This document shows, in pieces, positions 15,927 through 19,224 of a stretch of DNA of 19,224 nt. The notes beneath the pieces are model-generated. The model was not told the origin of the DNA, searched no databases, and worked only from the letters and a program-made list of their open reading frames with translations. Where the stretch lies: NCBI GenBank assembly GCA_947489925.1, contig CANLFK010000019.1, forward strand, positions 1-19,224, in the 5' to 3' direction. Made by a program: the position numbers and the translations under genes. The DNA is from Candidatus Caenarcanales bacterium. Lineage in GTDB: Bacteria > Cyanobacteriota > Vampirovibrionia > Caenarcaniphilales > Caenarcanaceae. Each line of letters starts with the position of its first letter. Within the stretch, counting starts at the first letter, position 1.

Positions 15927-18665
15927 ATGAAAAACCATAAAAATATTTTTAATTTAATTCTAATTTGCATTTTTGCTTTAAACTTTATTTTCAGTCAAGC
16001 CAATGCTTTGGATAATAAAAATAAGTCTCAACCCAACAAAATAATGGAAGTTAAAGAATTTAAGCTCAAAAATGGACTAAAAGTCTTAATTAAAGAAGAT
16101 CATAATGCACCAATTTTTTCGCAAGCTGTTTTCTTTAAAGTTGGTTCTCGCAATGATATTAAAGGACAAAGCGGTGCTTCCCATTATCTGGAACATATGC
16201 AATTTAATGGCACTGCTACTAAGCCTAAAGGTTTTATTTCAGAAGAAATTGAAAGAAGAGGCGGAAGTTTTAATGCCGCTACCAGCACAGACTATACAAT
16301 GTATTATATGACTTTGCCTTCTGCGGACAAAAACCTTGATTTCTCAATGGAATTAGAAGCTGATAGAATGCGTAATTCAATTATTAATGACCAAGAAGCC
16401 GAAAGAGAAAGAGAAGTTGTTTTATCAGAATTAATGGGCGGTGAAAATAATCCAGCCACTTTGCTTTCACGAGAAGTTTATAAAAGTTTATATCCAACAC
16501 ACCCATACGGAATACCAATTATTGGCTGGAAAGATGATTTATTAGCGACAAATGGCAAAAACTTAAAGTCTCATTATGATCAATATTACCGTCCAGACAA
16601 TGCCGTTTTAGTTTTAGTTGGCAATATTCAAACCCAAGAAGCTTTAGATTTAGCAAAAAAATACTTTGAAAAAATAGAAAATCCTAAAACTGCAAAACCA
16701 GCTGAAATTAAGCCCGAAAGTGCACCAATTAGCCAATCATCAATTCAGGTAAAATCACCCAGTGAAACTCTTTTGATCATGAAAAGCTGGAGAATACCTA
16801 ATTTTAAATCAGAAGATTATATTGCTTTATATGCTTTAGCGACAATTTTAAGTGATGGTGAATTAAGCCGACTAGAGAAAGCTTTAGTTGATACTGGAAA
16901 AGCTTCGATGATTAATGCTTCAGCCAGACAAGGACTTGATCCATTTTCATTTTCAGTTATTGCTTCCACTCCCAAAGATAATAATAATTTAGACGAAATT
17001 GAAAAAATCATTGCTCAAGAAATTGAGAAAATTAAAAACGAAGGCGTTAAACCTGAAGAATTATCCAGAGTAAAGGCAAAGGTACAATCCAGCTTTTTAT
17101 TTGGTCTTGAAGAAACCAGTGATTTGGCCTCTCAGTTGGGCTTATTTGAAACAATGGCTAATGATTGGAAATATACTTTTTCTTGGCCAGACAAACTTAT
17201 TGCTATTAATTCCGCTCAAATTCAGGCTGTCGCTAAAAAATATTTACAAAACAATAATTCAGTAACTGGCAAATTAATTTATGATGCTCAGGCTCAAGGC
17301 GGAAAAGGAGCAGTCAATGCAAATCTTTCCGAAACAGCTAATTTAAAAACTGAAAATAATTCTAAATCAGCAAATACCTCAACCAAAGGTGGAATTAAAG
17401 CCGAAGAAATAATTTTACCGAATGGCTTAAAGTTAATTTTGAGGCAAAATCCAAATTTACCAATTGTAGCGATTTCTGGTTCTATTGATGCGGGTGAATC
17501 TTTTGATCACAAATTCGGCAAAGTTGGAATTAGCTCATTAACGGCTTTAGCCTTGCAAAGAGGAACTCAAAGTAAATCGAAAGATCAAATTGATGATGCC
17601 CTTGAGCAAATGGGAGCTGAAATTAGTTTTTCGGGAGACCGTGATTATGTTTCGCTTTCAGCTAAAGGACTTAGCAAAGATTTAAAATCATTATTAGATT
17701 TATTAAGTGAACAAATTGCACAACCAGCCTTTTCAGAAGAGGAATTTAACAAATTAAAAGTTCAAGTTTTAGCTGGATTATCACAAAGCCAAGACAGTTT
17801 GGGAGCTTTGGCTAAAATTGGTTTATATCAAGCTATTTATTCAAAAGATCATCCTTTTTATGAATTGTCTTTGCCAGAGCAGATTGAGTCAGTGAAATCA
17901 ATTAATACTTCAGATTTAAAAGCTTTTCATTCCGCTTATTATGAACCAAACCGTACAATTATTGCTATTTCGGGTGATTTTGACAAAAAAGAAATTCTGG
18001 AATATTTCAATAAAGTATTTGCTGAATGGTCTAATAATGAGCAAAGCCAAGCACTTAAATATTCAGCTCCCATAATTGAAATCGAAAAAGCAAAACCTTC
18101 CGAAAAAACCACTGAAATTGCTGGTAAATCGCAGGCAGTTGTAATTTTAGGTTATGGAAATTCGGTTAAACGGTCTGATTCAGATTTTTATGCTTTATTG
18201 GTGGCTAATGATATTTTGGGCGGAGGTAGTACTTTAAGCTCTAGGTTAGGCAAAAGCGTTAGGGAAGAAGCTGGCTTAGTTTATTCAATTGCTTCCTCTT
18301 TCGATATGAGACGGGGAGCTGGGCCTTTTATCATTCAAATGGGAGTTCCGCCACAAAAAATCGACAAAGCTTTGGAATTAACAAAAGCCGAATTAGAAAA
18401 ATTCAAAAAGGTACAAGTTACAGATGAAGAGCTTGAGAGAGCTAAAAATTATCGTAGCGGAGTTTTTATTTCTAATAATTTAACCACTAATGAAAATGTC
18501 GCTGATGCTTTAGTGCAATATAGTTTGTTTGGACTAGATTTAAATACAATTAATGAGTATCCCGCTAAAATTCAAGCTGTGCAGAAAGCTGATATAGTGC
18601 GGGTAGCCAATAAATACATTTTCCCAGACAAATTAAATATTATTATTGTTAAACCGAAACCTTAA
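15927..18665 (+). CDS. Two-domain M16 (pitrilysin-family) zinc protease, exported
   Basis: This 912-residue protein starts with a Sec signal peptide (MKNHKNIFNLILICIFALNF, cleavage expected after ANA27), so it acts in the periplasm or outside. The N-terminal M16 domain (about 40-460) has the inverted zinc motif HYLEH (His86, Glu89, His90) and the third ligand Glu168 in EVVLSE, so it should be catalytically active. A Ser/Asn/Lys linker (about 465-488) leads to a second M16 domain (490-912) in which the zinc motif is replaced (SSLTALALQRGT), i.e. an inactive partner. The family's C-terminal VREEAGLVYSIASSF element is present. Two fused halves forming one chamber is the layout of many bacterial M16 proteases that degrade peptides. 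It is transcribed divergently from the double-HTH gene. Substrate unknown. Confidence 0.95.
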   Translation: MKNHKNIFNLILICIFALNFIFSQANALDNKNKSQPNKIMEVKEFKLKNGLKVLIKEDHNAPIFSQAVFFKVGSRNDIKGQSGASHYLEHMQFNGTATKPKGFISEEIERRGGSFNAATSTDYTMYYMTLPSADKNLDFSMELEADRMRNSIINDQEAEREREVVLSELMGGENNPATLLSREVYKSLYPTHPYGIPIIGWKDDLLATNGKNLKSHYDQYYRPDNAVLVLVGNIQTQEALDLAKKYFEKIENPKTAKPAEIKPESAPISQSSIQVKSPSETLLIMKSWRIPNFKSEDYIALYALATILSDGELSRLEKALVDTGKASMINASARQGLDPFSFSVIASTPKDNNNLDEIEKIIAQEIEKIKNEGVKPEELSRVKAKVQSSFLFGLEETSDLASQLGLFETMANDWKYTFSWPDKLIAINSAQIQAVAKKYLQNNNSVTGKLIYDAQAQGGKGAVNANLSETANLKTENNSKSANTSTKGGIKAEEIILPNGLKLILRQNPNLPIVAISGSIDAGESFDHKFGKVGISSLTALALQRGTQSKSKDQIDDALEQMGAEISFSGDRDYVSLSAKGLSKDLKSLLDLLSEQIAQPAFSEEEFNKLKVQVLAGLSQSQDSLGALAKIGLYQAIYSKDHPFYELSLPEQIESVKSINTSDLKAFHSAYYEPNRTIIAISGDFDKKEILEYFNKVFAEWSNNEQSQALKYSAPIIEIEKAKPSEKTTEIAGKSQAVVILGYGNSVKRSDSDFYALLVANDILGGGSTLSSRLGKSVREEAGLVYSIASSFDMRRGAGPFIIQMGVPPQKIDKALELTKAELEKFKKVQVTDEELERAKNYRSGVFISNNLTTNENVADALVQYSLFGLDLNTINEYPAKIQAVQKADIVRVANKYIFPDKLNIIIVKPKP

Positions 18666-18681
18666 GTGATTGAATAATCAA

Positions 18682-19080
18682 ATGGAACTAATTACCAATC
18701 ATTTTGACTTGCTCTATTTTACTAATTGTAACTTAGAACGACCCTTAATTCATGACTTAAAAATCGTTATCTCTGCCTCTCAAATAGGATTACTATCGGG
18801 TCATCCACTTAATCCACAAAATGAAATGATTTTCCTTGCAAAATCTTACCTAATTTTCGAGGGAGTGAAATCATCGGTACGTCAGCTAACTGGATATATC
18901 GAAGAACCTTTTGGTTCTCATTGCTTCAAACCTCTCGCAGAAAGTACTAGAATAGTTAGAGATGATTTTCCTGATATTGGTAAAACTGTAAGTTTATTTA
19001 GCTTAGAGGGGTCTTTTGATGATCCGTTAGAGTGGGTTGACTGGGAAATTGAAAGTGAATCATTCTATTTAGGTTATTAA
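18682..19080 (+). CDS. Hypothetical protein, 132 residues
   Basis: I do not recognise this protein. It is soluble and acidic, with no signal peptide or membrane segment. It has a beta-rich look in the first half (ITNHFDLLYFTNCNLERPLI, LKIVISASQIGLLSGHPLN) and an acidic aromatic end (EGSFDDPLEWVDWEIESESF). ATG at 18682 is preferred; a TTG four codons earlier (18670) keeps the frame. It begins 16 bp after the protease stop codon, so it may be co-transcribed, but it has no close ribosome binding site. Codon choice appears less A/T-biased than in the protease (e.g. CTC, TCG, ACG), and a dispersed-repeat-like sequence follows, so it could be acquired. Its compact single-domain look would fit an immunity-type or orphan accessory protein; that is speculation. 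Confidence 0.65.
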   Translation: MELITNHFDLLYFTNCNLERPLIHDLKIVISASQIGLLSGHPLNPQNEMIFLAKSYLIFEGVKSSVRQLTGYIEEPFGSHCFKPLAESTRIVRDDFPDIGKTVSLFSLEGSFDDPLEWVDWEIESESFYLGY

Positions 19081-19087
19081 TTTTTCA

Positions 19088-19224
19088 GCACCTCTGAATC
19101 ACAGATGGACGCAGATTGTCTTGAACTTGGATTACACTGATTAAATGATGAACTATGATTTTTATTTTTACGGTTTTACTCTAAAGTACTTAATCATGGT
19201 AATCCCTAAATCATTTTAATCACT
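19088..19224. repeat. Dispersed-repeat-like non-coding sequence at the right edge
   Basis: No ORF is supported here. The sequence consists of imperfect short motifs (gaatcacagatg, gacgcagatt, ggattacactgatta, then aatcatggtaatccc and aaatcattttaatcact), i.e. GATTA/TAATC words at roughly 10-12 bp spacing. It resembles the dispersed 'atctgcgtccatctgtgattc' type of intergenic repeat met in several bacterial phyla; this is from memory and not checked. It runs off the window. Confidence 0.45.

Overview
The window is AT-rich, with A/T-ending codons, weak or absent Shine-Dalgarno sequences and sigma-70-type promoters. It looks like a low-GC bacterium with a Gram-negative-type envelope: an ADP-heptose-pathway sugar kinase, a polyprenyl-phosphate sugar transferase and several exported or membrane-anchored proteins. 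I tentatively think of a non-photosynthetic Cyanobacteriota relative (Melainabacteria/Vampirovibrionia-like). That is an impression from gene content, not a demonstrated placement; the 23S rRNA here would settle it.

Layout. (1) 59-2942, minus: a broken type IIG restriction-modification gene. It is split by a one-base change in an A7 tract, carries two proline-rich in-frame repeat insertions, and lacks a specificity domain. (2) 3310-6557, minus: a complete self-contained 23S rRNA unit with its own promoter, a long processing stalk and an intrinsic terminator. No 16S, 5S or tRNA is next to it. (3) 6803-8871, plus: a single-pass membrane protein of unknown function followed by a PfkB-type heptose-phosphate kinase, ending at a bidirectional terminator. 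(4) 8949-9161, minus: a tiny secreted cysteine-rich protein. (5) 9250-10617, plus: a polyprenyl glycosylphosphotransferase whose stop codon abuts that of a convergent sigma-70 family factor (10618-11592). (6) 11754-12464, minus: a very basic, low-complexity K/N/Q/A/S-rich protein. (7) 12587-13805, minus: mtnA (methionine salvage), followed by a ribbon-helix-helix remnant and a partial second copy of the mtnA 3' end. (8) 13891-15564, minus: two near-identical tandem genes for small membrane-anchored coiled-coil proteins, each with its own promoter, and a regulator with two LuxR-type HTH units and a disordered tail. (9) 15927-18665, plus: a two-domain M16 zinc protease. (10) 18682-19080, plus: an unrecognised protein followed by a dispersed-repeat-like sequence at the right edge.

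The kinase and the sugar transferase both point to envelope polysaccharide synthesis, and the M16 protease and small exported proteins also act at the envelope. The sigma factor and the LuxR-type protein are candidate regulators, with no direct link to specific targets visible. I see no CRISPR array, integrase, transposase or clear multi-gene defence operon. The least-explained parts are the LuxR/coiled-coil cluster with its structured divergent promoter region, the mtnA 3'-end duplication around an RHH remnant, and the repeat-studded RM gene.
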